Assembly: GCF_036345175.1 (NCBI RefSeq)
Contig: NZ_CP107780.1
Span: 7,378,001-7,442,000 of the forward strand
DNA: 64,000 nucleotides
Reading direction: 5' to 3'
From: Streptomyces sp. NBC_00576
Lineage (GTDB): Bacteria > Actinomycetota > Actinomycetes > Streptomycetales > Streptomycetaceae
The stretch's first letter is position 1; each line of letters opens with the position of its first letter. Shown here piece by piece: positions 35,017-44,218 of this stretch. The notes beneath the pieces were generated by a model, which was not told where the DNA came from, made no database searches, and was given only the letters and a program-made list of their open reading frames with translations. The translations under genes were made by a program, and so were the position numbers.

Positions 35017-35475
35017 ATGCGCAAGACGCTGCGGGTAGCCGCGTACGCCGTTGTCGTCCGGAACGGACAGATCCTGCTCGCCCGCAGCCCCGCCGACGGG
35101 GGCGGTCACGAGTGGGTGCTGCCGGGCGGCGGCATGGAACACGGCGAGGATCCCTACGACACCGTCCGCCGCGAGCTCATGGAGGAGACGGGCTACCGCG
35201 TCGACGTGACGGGCCTGCTGGGCATCGACTCCGTCCGCCACACGTTCACCCACCGCTGGCGGCGACCGGCGGACCACCAAGGCCTACGACTGGTCTACGA
35301 GGGCCTGATCACCGGCGGTGAACTCCGCCCGGAGACGAACGGTTCCACGGACCTGGCCGCCTGGCACGACCTGGGCGCGGTGGCGGGACTGCGGAAGGTG
35401 CGGATGGTGGACGTCGGGCTGGAGCTGTGGCTGGAACGGCCGGCGGCGGGGCGGGTCGTGAAGGCCGAGAAGTAG
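35017..35475 (+). CDS. NUDIX hydrolase
   Basis: The product is 152 aa. The Nudix box runs GGGMEHGEDPYDTVRRELMEETGYRV, with all key Glu residues (GX5EX7REUXEEXGU). The N-terminal LRVAAYAVVVRNGQILLARS is the family strand pattern. Such enzymes hydrolyse a nucleoside diphosphate linked to another moiety; the substrate cannot be read from sequence. It is a lone plus-strand gene, divergent from the subtilase across a 280-base gap. That gap holds both promoters and the inverted repeat noted above. Confidence 0.93.
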   Translation: MRKTLRVAAYAVVVRNGQILLARSPADGGGHEWVLPGGGMEHGEDPYDTVRRELMEETGYRVDVTGLLGIDSVRHTFTHRWRRPADHQGLRLVYEGLITGGELRPETNGSTDLAAWHDLGAVAGLRKVRMVDVGLELWLERPAAGRVVKAEK

Positions 35476-35706
35476 GTTCAGTACCCCGGAAAATGAACGT
35501 GGAGTGACCGACTCCGGGCCGTTCGCCGTGCGGTCGTGAACGGGCGAGGTGGCCCAAGATCCACGTACGGAGATCGGCGTCGCGCGTTGCTGCCTCGTTC
35601 ACGCGCAGGTCATCCCCGGTGCCAAGCATCCAGTGTGAGCGGGACGTTCGCGACTGCGATCGCCCGTGACCACTTCCGACGCGTTCGCACTCGGGGAGAC
35701 CGCGCC

Positions 35707-37476
35707 ATGTCGCGCACACGCTCTGTCGCCAGCCCCACTCCGGGGGTCAACCGACGTACCGTACTCGCCGCGGCCGGGGCGGTGTCCGTCTCGGCGGGCG
35801 TCGGCTACGCGCTGCGGCCCAGTGACAGCCAGGCCGCCACGATGGCCGAGGCCGCAGCCGCCGAGGCTCCGGTGGCCGTGTCCCGTCAGGCGGTGCCGGC
35901 CGCGCTCGCCCCGTCCATCCGGGGCACCACGCTCCACACGGTCTCCGCACCCGTCGGCACGGGCGGCTACCGGCGCCTCGGCGAGGGCCCGGCGTGGGGA
36001 CGGGTGGTGCGTACGGAACTGGCGTCGCCGAACTCGGCCCGTGCCGCCCGCCGGACCACGATGGCGGCCTTCGTCCAGTTCACGGACCTTCACCTGACCG
36101 ACGTACAGCACCCGCTGCGCCTGGAGTACATGCGCTCGGCCGACCGGCACGCCTGGCGCCCGCACGAGGCACTGTCGGTGCAGGGAGCGACCTCGCTGGT
36201 CGAGCGGATCAACGCACTGCGCGGAGCCCCGGTCACCGGCTCCCCGCTCCAGTTCGTGATGACCACCGGCGACAACACGGACAACAACGCGCACTCCGAG
36301 CTGGAGTGGTTCATGAAGGTGATGAGCGGCGGCCGGATGACGCCGAACACCGGTGACCCGCGCCATTACGAGGGCGTCCAGAACAGCGGCCTCCCGCTCT
36401 ACTGGCAGCCGGACTCCGCCACCCGCGACTCCGACAAGCAGCACGGCTTCCCGCACATCGAGGGCTTCCTCGCGGCAGCGATACGGGAGGTGCGCAGCCC
36501 CGGCCTGAACCTGCCCTGGTACTCGACGGTCGGCAACCACGACTCCCTCCCCCTCGGGTGCTACGCCTCCCACGCAGACCCCTTCCTCACCGACTTCGCG
36601 GTCGGCGGCAAGAAGCTGATGGATCTGCCGACCGCGCGCAGCAAGGCACTCCAGGACCAGATCAGGAGCTCCGACGACCCAAGGGGCATCCGGTTCCGCG
36701 AACTGATCCAGGCCCACACCCGCGACCTGCGCTCGGTCACCCCGGACGAGAACAGGGCCCCGTTCACCCGGGCCGACTATCTGAAGGCGCACCTGGATCC
36801 GGCGTACGCGGGCGTGGGACCGGTGGGCCACGGCTACTCGACAGCCAACCTCGACTCCGGCACCCAGTACTACACCTTCCGCATCTCGGACGACGTCGTC
36901 GGCATCAGCATCGACACCACCGACCCGGGCGGCCACTACCAGGGCTCGATCGGCGCGGCCCAAGTGCGCTGGCTGGACCGGACGTTGCGGGAGCACGCGA
37001 AAGCGGGCTCGTACGCCATCGTCTTCAGCCACCACACCAGCGAGTCGATGACCAACACCCACCGCGACCCGGCCCACCCGGACGAACGGCGCTACGACGG
37101 CGCGGACGTCGTGGCTCTCCTCGCCAGCCACCGCAACGTCCTGGCCTGGGTGAACGGCCACATCCACCGCAACGTCATCACCGCACACCCGGCTCCGGAC
37201 GACCGCTCGTTCTGGGAGATCTCCACGGCGTCGCACATCGACTTTCCCCAACTGGCCCGCGTCATAGAGCTGGTGGACAACAACGACGGCACGCTCTCCC
37301 TGTTCACGACCCTGGTGGAATCGGCGGCCCCACACCGGACGGACTACTCGGACCTGTCCCAGACGGGACTGGCGGCCCTGTACCGGGAGTTGTCGTTCAA
37401 CGCGCCGGGGGCGCGGGTGGATCTGTCGGGGGGCGCGGGGGACCGGAACGTGGAGCTGGTGCTGAAGAAGGGCTGA
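35707..37476 (+). CDS. Secreted metallophosphoesterase (Tat signal)
   Basis: The product is 589 aa. The N-terminus has a twin-arginine-type signal (PGVNRRTVLAAAGAVSVSAGVGYAL). The phosphoesterase metal motifs are all visible: FTDLHLTD (D-x-H), TTGDNTDNNAHSE (GD), TVGNHD (GNHD), VFSHHTSESM and WVNGHIHRN (GH-x-H). It is close in layout to the actinobacterial calcineurin-like family with a long insert between the second and third motifs. The ATG at 35707 follows GGGGAGA; the frame is open further upstream but without a ribosome site. Probably an exported phosphatase or phosphodiesterase in phosphate scavenging; the substrate is unknown. Confidence 0.92.
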   Translation: MSRTRSVASPTPGVNRRTVLAAAGAVSVSAGVGYALRPSDSQAATMAEAAAAEAPVAVSRQAVPAALAPSIRGTTLHTVSAPVGTGGYRRLGEGPAWGRVVRTELASPNSARAARRTTMAAFVQFTDLHLTDVQHPLRLEYMRSADRHAWRPHEALSVQGATSLVERINALRGAPVTGSPLQFVMTTGDNTDNNAHSELEWFMKVMSGGRMTPNTGDPRHYEGVQNSGLPLYWQPDSATRDSDKQHGFPHIEGFLAAAIREVRSPGLNLPWYSTVGNHDSLPLGCYASHADPFLTDFAVGGKKLMDLPTARSKALQDQIRSSDDPRGIRFRELIQAHTRDLRSVTPDENRAPFTRADYLKAHLDPAYAGVGPVGHGYSTANLDSGTQYYTFRISDDVVGISIDTTDPGGHYQGSIGAAQVRWLDRTLREHAKAGSYAIVFSHHTSESMTNTHRDPAHPDERRYDGADVVALLASHRNVLAWVNGHIHRNVITAHPAPDDRSFWEISTASHIDFPQLARVIELVDNNDGTLSLFTTLVESAAPHRTDYSDLSQTGLAALYRELSFNAPGARVDLSGGAGDRNVELVLKKG

Positions 37477-37529
37477 CCGGAGATCGACAGCGCGGTCCTG
37501 TCCCTGGAAGTGCCCAGCCCCTGATCGGC

Positions 37530-37735
37530 CGAGGTTCGGCGTACGTATCACGGGAGTGGGCGCGGCGAGGTGGAGGGCGGGGCCCGTGGGGTTCTTGGAG
37601 TCGCGGACGGCTATGCCGGTAGGAGGCGCGAGGCGGCCGGCCTCGACGCAGTTCTGGCCCGTGCCATCGCGGTAGGACGACTTGAACCAGGCTTCTTCCG
37701 GGGCGAGTTCGGGTGCGGCGGCGGGGCAAGTCGGC
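37530..37735 (-). pseudogene. DUF397-like protein remnant
   Basis: Read on the minus strand, the frame gives EEAWFKSSYRDGTGQNCVEA, then GRLAPPTGIAVRDSKNPTGP and AL, the hallmark of DUF397 proteins that accompany XRE regulators in Streptomyces. After ALHLAAP the usual C-terminal Trp/Phe-rich helix is absent and the frame runs into the neighbouring gene's opposite strand. Upstream a TGA lies about 22 codons before the Trp with no good start between. No XRE partner gene is present. The remainder of 37477-37884 shows nothing else. Confidence 0.6.
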
Positions 37736-37884
37736 GGATGAACGTGTCCGGCTCAACGCACTCAAAGGCTGAAAGACGCCCAACCACCCCGCCTCTGATC
37801 AACCTTCGGCGAACCCACCGTGTCCCTCCCCCCGACCGCCCCTCGGCGAGGACGCGCCGACGGTCGTGAACAAGGGGGAACGCC

Positions 37885-39066
37885 ATGTCAGTCAACAAGA
37901 GCCAGGGCAACAAGAGGCAGGGCAACAAGAGGCTCGTCGGGATGGCCGCGGCGATCGCCGTCGCGGCAGGCGCGTTCGCGGCGCCCGCGGTGGCCGCACC
38001 GGCCGAACGGGGCGGCAGTCATGACGCCACCCGCAAGGCCGTCAACGCCGCCGTGAAGGACGGCGTACCCGGTGTGGCCCTTCAGGCCAAGGACCGCCAC
38101 GGCGTCTGGAAAGCGACCGCAGGCCTCGGCAACCTCAGGACCAAGCAGCCGCGCAGCGCCCACGACAACTTCCGGGCCGGCAGCATCACGAAGACCTTCA
38201 TCGCGACCGTCCTGCTCCAACTGGAGGCCGAGGGACGGGTGTCGCTCGACGACACCGTCGACAAGTGGCTGCCCGGAGTCGTACGCGGCCACGGCCACGA
38301 CGGACGGAAGATCACCCTCCGCCAGCTCCTCAACCACACCAGCGGCATCTTCAACTACACCGAGGACGAGTCCCTCCAGAGCGCGATCTTCCTCCCGGAG
38401 GGCTTCTTCAAGAACCGGTACCGCACCTGGACCCCGAACGAGATCGTCAAGATCGCCATGGGTCACAAGCCCGAGTTCGCCCCGGGTGCGAGTTGGAGCT
38501 ACTCCAACACCAACTACACGCTCGCCGGCATGGTCATCAAGAAGGTGACCGGCAACTCGTACGGCGACGAGGTCCGTCGGCGCGTCATCAAGCCGCTCGG
38601 GCTGCACGGGACGTACATGCCCGGTACGAACGCCACCGTCCCCCAGCCCAGCAGTCGCGCCTACTCACAGCTCGGCGAGAACACCACCGGCAAGATCTAC
38701 GACGTCACCGAGCTCAACCCTTCGGTGGCAAACTCCGCCGGCGAGATCATCTCCAACTCCGGTGACCTGAACCGCTTCTACTCGGCCCTCCTGCGCGGCA
38801 AGGTACTGCCCGCCAAGCAGCTCGCCGAGATGAAGACGACCGTCGCCGCCGGGGCCGTGGACGGCCGGTACGGGCTCGGGCTGATCGAGAACGAGCTGAG
38901 CTGCGGGGTCACCGTCTGGGGCCACAGCGGCGGCATCCACGGTTCCAGCTCGGTGGCGGTCACCACGGCCGACGGCAAACACTCCCTCGCCTTCAACTTC
39001 AACGGCGACTGGAGCGGCGACCCGGTGAAGGTCGTCGAGGCGGAGTACTGCGGGACCGAGAAGTGA
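37885..39066 (+). CDS. Secreted serine hydrolase (class C beta-lactamase / D-Ala carboxypeptidase fold)
   Basis: The product is 393 aa. A basic N-terminus (KSQGNKRQGNKR) precedes a signal peptide ending AAPAVAAPA. The penicillin-binding fold motifs are SITK in FRAGSITKTFIATV (SxxK), YSN in WSYSNTNYTLAG (YxN) and HSG in VWGHSGGIHGSS (the KTG equivalent, HxG). Family members are D-alanyl-D-alanine carboxypeptidases, esterases or lactamases acting outside the cell. The ribosome site AGGGGG lies just before the ATG. It is monocistronic with a hairpin 32 bases after the stop. Confidence 0.93.
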   Translation: MSVNKSQGNKRQGNKRLVGMAAAIAVAAGAFAAPAVAAPAERGGSHDATRKAVNAAVKDGVPGVALQAKDRHGVWKATAGLGNLRTKQPRSAHDNFRAGSITKTFIATVLLQLEAEGRVSLDDTVDKWLPGVVRGHGHDGRKITLRQLLNHTSGIFNYTEDESLQSAIFLPEGFFKNRYRTWTPNEIVKIAMGHKPEFAPGASWSYSNTNYTLAGMVIKKVTGNSYGDEVRRRVIKPLGLHGTYMPGTNATVPQPSSRAYSQLGENTTGKIYDVTELNPSVANSAGEIISNSGDLNRFYSALLRGKVLPAKQLAEMKTTVAAGAVDGRYGLGLIENELSCGVTVWGHSGGIHGSSSVAVTTADGKHSLAFNFNGDWSGDPVKVVEAEYCGTEK

Positions 39067-39098
39067 CGCACAGGGAGCCCAGCGAACACTGAGCAAAT

Positions 39099-39133
39099 GT
39101 GGAGGGGTCCCGGTTTCCCGGCGGCCCCTCCAC
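39099..39133. terminator. Hairpin between convergent genes
   Basis: GTGGAGGGG (39099-39107) pairs with CCCCTCCAC (39125-39133), with an inner CCGG/CCGG element. It lies between the serine hydrolase gene and the convergent Vsr/DUF559-like gene. Confidence 0.75.
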
Positions 39134-39172
39134 TCTCCTCCTGGGTTCCTCCTGGTCCTGCCCGGTCCGTCG

Positions 39173-40243
39173 CTACCGGGGCAGGACCACGACGTACGCC
39201 GCCGGCTCGCGGTCGCCCGACGCCATCAGAGCCGTACGTACGACGGTTGCCTGCTGGTCGATCGCGTCGCGCAGTTTGCGCGGCGTGATGTGGACGACCG
39301 TGATGCCCAGCCGCTCCAGGTGCTCGCGCTTACGGGCGTACTCCGACCAGAGCGCGTTGTCCTCCTGTCGGTGGCCCGGAATCGGGGCGCGCGTGTCCAG
39401 CTCCACCGCCACCGCCTGGTCGGGCCAGTAGGCGTCGAGGCCGCCGAGGTGCGGGCCGCCGGGCAGGCGCAGATCGACGTTCCAGACCGGGTCCGGGAGG
39501 CCGTACTCGTGCACCATCCGGTAGAGACGGTCCTCCGCGATGGCCCGGCCCTCGGCGAGGAGGGAGTCGACGGCGTCCACGACATGCGGGCGACCGAGCA
39601 GTCGGCCCTGGTTCAACTCCCGTACCACCGCCGCCGGTTCGCAGTGGCCGCCGCGCACCGCGTCGGTCAGCAGCCGGCGTACGGCGCCCGCGTCCGTGAG
39701 TCCGGCCACCGCGTCGGCGAGGGCGCGCGCCACCGGTGCGACCGGCAGACCGTCGACCAGCTCGGGTGTGGGCAACGCAGAGGAGCGGACGATGCGGACG
39801 CAGCCCGTCGAGCGCAGTCGGCGCAGCCGGGGGACCAGGACGTCGAAGGTGTCGAGGGACAGCAGCGGCGGCGCGGACGAGAAGCCGTACAGGGCGAGCG
39901 CGGCCAGGCCGGTGATCATGGCCTCGGCATAGACCGGACGGCCGCGCTCCCGGTACGGCTCCTCGGAGTCGGGCTGGGCCGGAATTCCCGTCGTCGTCCG
40001 CTCCTTCGCCGTGTACAGCAGTACCGCGTGCAGTCGCTCCTCGCTGGTGGGCGGGCCCGGGTGCAGCAGAAACACACCCGGCAGGATCTGCTGCCACGGT
40101 CCGTCGGGCCGGCACTGCTCGTTGGCCTCGGCGGCCGGGATGCCGTGCGCCCGCAGTTGCGCGGCGGTCAGTACCCGGCGCTTTACGTGCGACAGGTGAC
40201 GGAGGGGGCGGGTGCTCGGGGAGAGCGGGGTGTTGTGGGTCAT
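39173..40243 (-). CDS. AbiEi-like / DUF559 (Vsr-like endonuclease fold) protein
   Basis: The product is 356 aa. The N-terminal half has the arrangement of type IV toxin-antitoxin AbiEi-type regulators: a short helical start (RRVLTAAQLRAHGIPAAEANEQCR), a GVFLLHPGPP strand and an Arg/Leu-rich middle. The C-terminal third resembles Vsr/DUF559 nucleases: PVWNVDLRLPGGPHLGGLDAYWPDQAVAVELDTR (D...E-x-D) followed by KREHLERLGITVVHITPRKL. I start at ATG 40243 with GGAG upstream. Such proteins are very common and variable in actinobacteria; defence or regulatory roles are suspected but unproven. No AbiEii-type toxin adjoins. Confidence 0.75.
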   Translation of the reverse strand: MTHNTPLSPSTRPLRHLSHVKRRVLTAAQLRAHGIPAAEANEQCRPDGPWQQILPGVFLLHPGPPTSEERLHAVLLYTAKERTTTGIPAQPDSEEPYRERGRPVYAEAMITGLAALALYGFSSAPPLLSLDTFDVLVPRLRRLRSTGCVRIVRSSALPTPELVDGLPVAPVARALADAVAGLTDAGAVRRLLTDAVRGGHCEPAAVVRELNQGRLLGRPHVVDAVDSLLAEGRAIAEDRLYRMVHEYGLPDPVWNVDLRLPGGPHLGGLDAYWPDQAVAVELDTRAPIPGHRQEDNALWSEYARKREHLERLGITVVHITPRKLRDAIDQQATVVRTALMASGDREPAAYVVVLPR

Positions 40244-40366
40244 GACTCCGACTTTCCCGTGTCCGATCCGTCCCCTAACCGCTGTTACACGCCCGTTGAC
40301 AATTCCGGACAAGCTCGCCCTAAAGTGCAAGCGTTCGAGTGCCGAAAGACGCTGGCCATCCGGGGG

Positions 40367-41341
40367 TTACGGGGGTGAGTGACCAGGTTCGGTAACGGCG
40401 GGATCGGCGGGCCTGGTGGGCCCGGTGGGGCCTGGCTCCGTGTCCGCCGCTCTGCCGTCTGCCGGTGCCGTGCCGGGTGGCCAGTGGCGGATCAGGGCTC
40501 CGGTGCCGTGCAATGCCTCGGCGAGACGGCCTTCGGCGGCCGGGTGGGCCGGTCTGGTGCGATACAGGTCGTCGAGTTCCAGGATGGCGCGGGCCAGTAT
40601 CTCGAAGTCGCGCAGGATCGTTTCGAGCTGCGGCAACGCCGCGTCACCGCGTCCGGCGGCCAGCACGGCGGCGTTCCACTGCGCACGCTCCAGCTTCCGT
40701 TCCAGTTCGTGCCGGTCGGGCAGCTGTCCACCGCTGAACAGGTCGCCCCGCACCGCACGGGATTCGAGGATCGCCCGGGAGGCATAGAGGGTCCGCTGGA
40801 CCAACTGGCCGGCAAGACTGTTGAGGTCATGCATGGTCACGTAGTGATGGCGCATGCTCCGCACGACTGTGGCGCTGGAGGCGACTCCCCAGCGGATGGG
40901 TCTGCCGAGGTGGGGCGTGGGATCGTTCCAGGAGGGCGCGGAGTCGAAGGCGGCGGGGCGCCGGTAGGTGAGACGGTGCAGGTGCCGCCATTTCTCGTAC
41001 GGTAACTCCGGGTCCAGCAGGACGGGTTGGGCCGGGTGGCGCGCCTCGTCCGGCGGATAGCGCTCGACGAGCGTGCCGATCGCCGTCGAACCGTTGGTGG
41101 CGCGCGAGGGGGGAGGGAGTATTCGGGAGGGCGGTGCTGCGCCCGGTACCGGCACCGCCTCGCTGGGGTCCCCGTCCAGCCGTGGCAGTACGTCCGTGTT
41201 CAAGACGCTTGCCGCCAGGGCGAGTTCACGGGCCCTGGCGTTGTCCGGATGAGCGGAGGCCATCACCAGTAAGGCCCCTGTGATACGCCGCAGTCCGCGC
41301 ACCAACTCGTCCACGCGCGCGTCGACTTCGGACTCGATCAC
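40367..41341 (-). CDS. Hypothetical protein with two TTA codons
   Basis: The product is 324 aa and I recognise no domain. It is helical and Arg/Leu/His-rich with no membrane segment: a first helical block (1-60), a Pro-rich linker (65-90), a middle block (110-260, including SSATVVRSMRHHYVTMHDLN and LERAQWNAAVLAAGRGDAAL), and a disordered Pro/Thr/Glu tail. Codons 24 (41270-41272) and 113 (41003-41005) are TTA. Two such codons in one gene, in a genome that almost never uses TTA, make bldA-dependent late expression likely and may point to acquisition. It lies between the Vsr-like gene and the second pepN, all on the minus strand. Confidence 0.7.
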   Translation of the reverse strand: MIESEVDARVDELVRGLRRITGALLVMASAHPDNARARELALAASVLNTDVLPRLDGDPSEAVPVPGAAPPSRILPPPSRATNGSTAIGTLVERYPPDEARHPAQPVLLDPELPYEKWRHLHRLTYRRPAAFDSAPSWNDPTPHLGRPIRWGVASSATVVRSMRHHYVTMHDLNSLAGQLVQRTLYASRAILESRAVRGDLFSGGQLPDRHELERKLERAQWNAAVLAAGRGDAALPQLETILRDFEILARAILELDDLYRTRPAHPAAEGRLAEALHGTGALIRHWPPGTAPADGRAADTEPGPTGPTRPADPAVTEPGHSPP

Positions 41342-41483
41342 TCGACTTCCCCCCTTGCAGGTCCTTCACTTCTTTCTCAACATCACCGTCCCCCGCACCC
41401 CCGGGGCACACCTGCTCCAGGGGTGCGATCTCAAACCCACGAATTACCCGACAGGAATCACATAACAGACCGTTACCGGCCTG

Positions 41484-44081
41484 TCACCGCCCCGCCGCCA
41501 CATCGCACGCCTGCGCCCGCAGCGCCCGCGCCAGGTCGTCCCGTGCCTCCAGGACCAGGCGCCGCAGGGCCGGTGCGGCGTCCGCGTGGTCCGCCAGCCA
41601 CGCGTCCGTCGCCGCCAGGGTCTCCGGCGAGTCCTGGAGGGACGGGAACAGACCCCGTACGACATCCATGCCGATCTGGATCGAGCGGTCGGCCCACGTC
41701 CGCTCCAGCACCGCGAAGTACTTCTGTGCGTACGGCGCGAGAAGGTCCCGCTGCGATTCCTGGACGAAGCCCGCGATGGTGGCCTCGACGAGGGCGTTGG
41801 ACAGCGCGTCCGACTCGACGACCTGGGCCCACGCCTGTGCCTTGACGGCGGCCGAGGGGCGGGCGGCGAGGCAGCGGACCTGGTGGCGCTTGCCGGACGC
41901 CGTGTCGTCGCGGGCGAGTTCGGCACGGAGCGTCTTCTCGTCGGCGACGCCGTGCGCGGTCAGCGGTTCCAGGAACGCCCACCGCAGCTCCTGGTCGACG
42001 TCGAGGCCGTCGATCTTCGCCGTGCCCTCCAACAGCCCCTGGAGCAGCTGGAGATCGGCCTCGCTCGACGCCACGGCCGCGAGGAAGCGGGCCCACGTCA
42101 GCTGGTGCTGGCTGCCCGGTTCGGCGAGCCGGAGTTCCTTCAACGCGCCCTCGGCAAGCGCGCGTTCACCGGCCGCCCGCCAGTCGGGGGCCGCGTAGTG
42201 GGTGAGCGCGGAGCCCGCCCAGGCGTGGAGCATCTGCAGTACCCCGATGTCCGACTCGCGGCCCGCGAACCGCAGTACCAGGTCGACGAAGTCCCGGGCC
42301 GGCATCAGAGCGTCCCGCGTGAGGTTCCACAGCGCGGACCAGCACAGGGCGCGGGCGAGCGGGTCGGTGATCTCACCGAGGTGCGCCCGCAGCGTCGCCA
42401 ACGAGCCTTCGTCGAACCGGATCTTGCAGTACGTCAGGTCGTCGTCGTTGACGAGAACCAGGTCGGGGGCCTCGCTCCCGACCAGCTCACCGACCACGGT
42501 GCGCGGCCCGTCGACATCGGCCTCGGCGCGCGCGTACCGCTCCAACACCCCGTCCACGGAACGCCGGTAGAGGCCGACAGCCACCCGGTGCGGGCGCAGC
42601 TCGGGGTGTGACTCGGCGGCCTCCTGGATCACGGCCAGCTCGGTGATCAGGCCGTCCGCGCTCAACAGCACCGCCGGGGTGAGGGAGTTGACGCCGGCCG
42701 TCTGCAGCCACGCCCGCGACCAGGACGCCATGTCCCGCCCGCTGGTCTCCTCCAGCACGGACAGCAGATCACCGAGGCGCGTGTTGCCGTACGCGTGCCG
42801 CTTGAAGTACCGCCGCGCGCCCTCGAGGAACGCGTCCGGCCCCACGTAGGCGACGAGTTGCTTGAGTACGGAGGCACCCTTGGCGTAGGTGATGCCGTCG
42901 AAGTTGAGTTTGGCGTCCTCCAGGTCGCGGATGTCGGCCGTGACCGGGTGGGTGGAGGGCAGCTGGTCGGCGCGGTAGGCCCAGGCCTTGCGGTTGTTGG
43001 CGAAGGTGACCCAGCCGCTGGTGAAACGGGTTGCCTCGACGAGCGAGAAGGCGCCCATGAAGTCGGCGAAGGACTCCTTGAGCCACAGGTCGTCCCACCA
43101 CTCCATGGTGACGAGGTCGCCGAACCACATGTGGGCCATCTCGTGCAGGACGACGTTCGCCCGCCGCTCGTACGCCGCCTGCGTCACCTTCCCCCGGAAG
43201 ATGAACTCCTCGCGGAAGGTGACCAGCCCTGGGTTCTCCATCGCGCCGAGGTTGTACTCGGGCACGAACGCCTGGTCGTACTTCCCGAAGGGGTACGGGT
43301 AGTCGAAGTGGTCGTGGAAGAAGTCCAGCCCCTGCTTGGTGACGAGGAAGACGTCGTCGGAGTCGAAGTAGGGGGCGAGACCCTTGCGGCACATGGCGCC
43401 GAGGGGGATGTCGAGGGTCGTACCGTCGTCGAACGTACGGGAGTACGAATCGGTGACGTAGTGATACGGCCCCGCGAGGATGGTGGTGATGTAGGTGGAG
43501 ATCGGCTTGGTCTCGGCGAACCGCCACACACCATCGACGAGTTCCCCGACCCCGTTGCTCCACGCGACCCACTCCTCCGGCGCCCGCACCTCGAACCGGA
43601 AGGGGGCCTTCAGGTCGGGCTGCTCGAAGTTGGCGAAGACGCGGCGGGAGTCGGCGGGCTCGTACTGCGTGTACAGGTAGATCTCGCCGTCCTCGGGGTC
43701 GACGAAGCGGTGCAGGCCCTCGCCGGTGCGGGAGTAGGCGCACTGGGCGTCGACGACCAGCTCGTTGTCCGCAGCGAGATCCTCCAGCAGGATGCGCGTG
43801 CCGTCGAAGACGGCGCCCGGGTCGAGATCCCGGCCGTTGAGGGAGACGGCGGTCACGCTGGGCGCGATGAGATCCGCGAAACTGGCGGCACCGGGCTCGA
43901 CACACCGGAACCGGATGGTGGTCACGGACCGAAAGGTCCGGGCTCCGCCCCCACCGCTCCCGCTCCCGCTCTCCGTGTCGCCCAAGGCGGACCGCACGTC
44001 GAGGAACACCTCGTACCCGTCGACGGACAGCAGCGCGGCCCGCTCCTGGGCCTCGTCGCGGGACAGATTCTCACCGGGCAC
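41484..44081 (-). CDS. Second aminopeptidase N (M1 family)
   Basis: The product is 865 aa, a full-length paralogue of the PepN encoded at 25534-28116. Zinc and exopeptidase motifs are intact: GAMENPG (GAMENAG in the other copy), HEMAHMWFGDLVTMEWWDDLWLKESFADF, and the C-terminal ERAP1-like domain. Start GTG 44081 follows GGGAG. The glycine/serine-rich insert near residue 40 (ESGSGSGGGG) is unique to this copy. The Pro for Ala change in GAMENPG may alter specificity. No operon partner is seen. Confidence 0.95.
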   Translation of the reverse strand: MPGENLSRDEAQERAALLSVDGYEVFLDVRSALGDTESGSGSGGGGARTFRSVTTIRFRCVEPGAASFADLIAPSVTAVSLNGRDLDPGAVFDGTRILLEDLAADNELVVDAQCAYSRTGEGLHRFVDPEDGEIYLYTQYEPADSRRVFANFEQPDLKAPFRFEVRAPEEWVAWSNGVGELVDGVWRFAETKPISTYITTILAGPYHYVTDSYSRTFDDGTTLDIPLGAMCRKGLAPYFDSDDVFLVTKQGLDFFHDHFDYPYPFGKYDQAFVPEYNLGAMENPGLVTFREEFIFRGKVTQAAYERRANVVLHEMAHMWFGDLVTMEWWDDLWLKESFADFMGAFSLVEATRFTSGWVTFANNRKAWAYRADQLPSTHPVTADIRDLEDAKLNFDGITYAKGASVLKQLVAYVGPDAFLEGARRYFKRHAYGNTRLGDLLSVLEETSGRDMASWSRAWLQTAGVNSLTPAVLLSADGLITELAVIQEAAESHPELRPHRVAVGLYRRSVDGVLERYARAEADVDGPRTVVGELVGSEAPDLVLVNDDDLTYCKIRFDEGSLATLRAHLGEITDPLARALCWSALWNLTRDALMPARDFVDLVLRFAGRESDIGVLQMLHAWAGSALTHYAAPDWRAAGERALAEGALKELRLAEPGSQHQLTWARFLAAVASSEADLQLLQGLLEGTAKIDGLDVDQELRWAFLEPLTAHGVADEKTLRAELARDDTASGKRHQVRCLAARPSAAVKAQAWAQVVESDALSNALVEATIAGFVQESQRDLLAPYAQKYFAVLERTWADRSIQIGMDVVRGLFPSLQDSPETLAATDAWLADHADAAPALRRLVLEARDDLARALRAQACDVAAGR

Positions 44082-44218
44082 GGAGCACTCCCTCGATTGT
44101 CATCAGTACGGCCGACCAGCACCGATCCTGCCACGCACCATCGGCACCGGGCACCCGGGAATGCAACGGTGGCGGAGATACGTTCCCTCTTGAAAGCGTG
44201 CCTTTCTTTAGGAGACCC

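Noticed and set aside
35309..35719. 136-aa minus-strand frame between NUDIX and phosphoesterase genes
   Set aside because: Part of it reads plausibly (LRTWILGHLARSRPHGERPG), but it overlaps the NUDIX 3' end and I find no ribosome site or family, so it is not called.
40296..40326. TTGACA...TAAAGT promoter-like pair on the plus strand
   Set aside because: The spacer is 19 bases and no plus-strand gene follows for more than 3 kb; probably chance or a minus-strand promoter seen from the wrong side.
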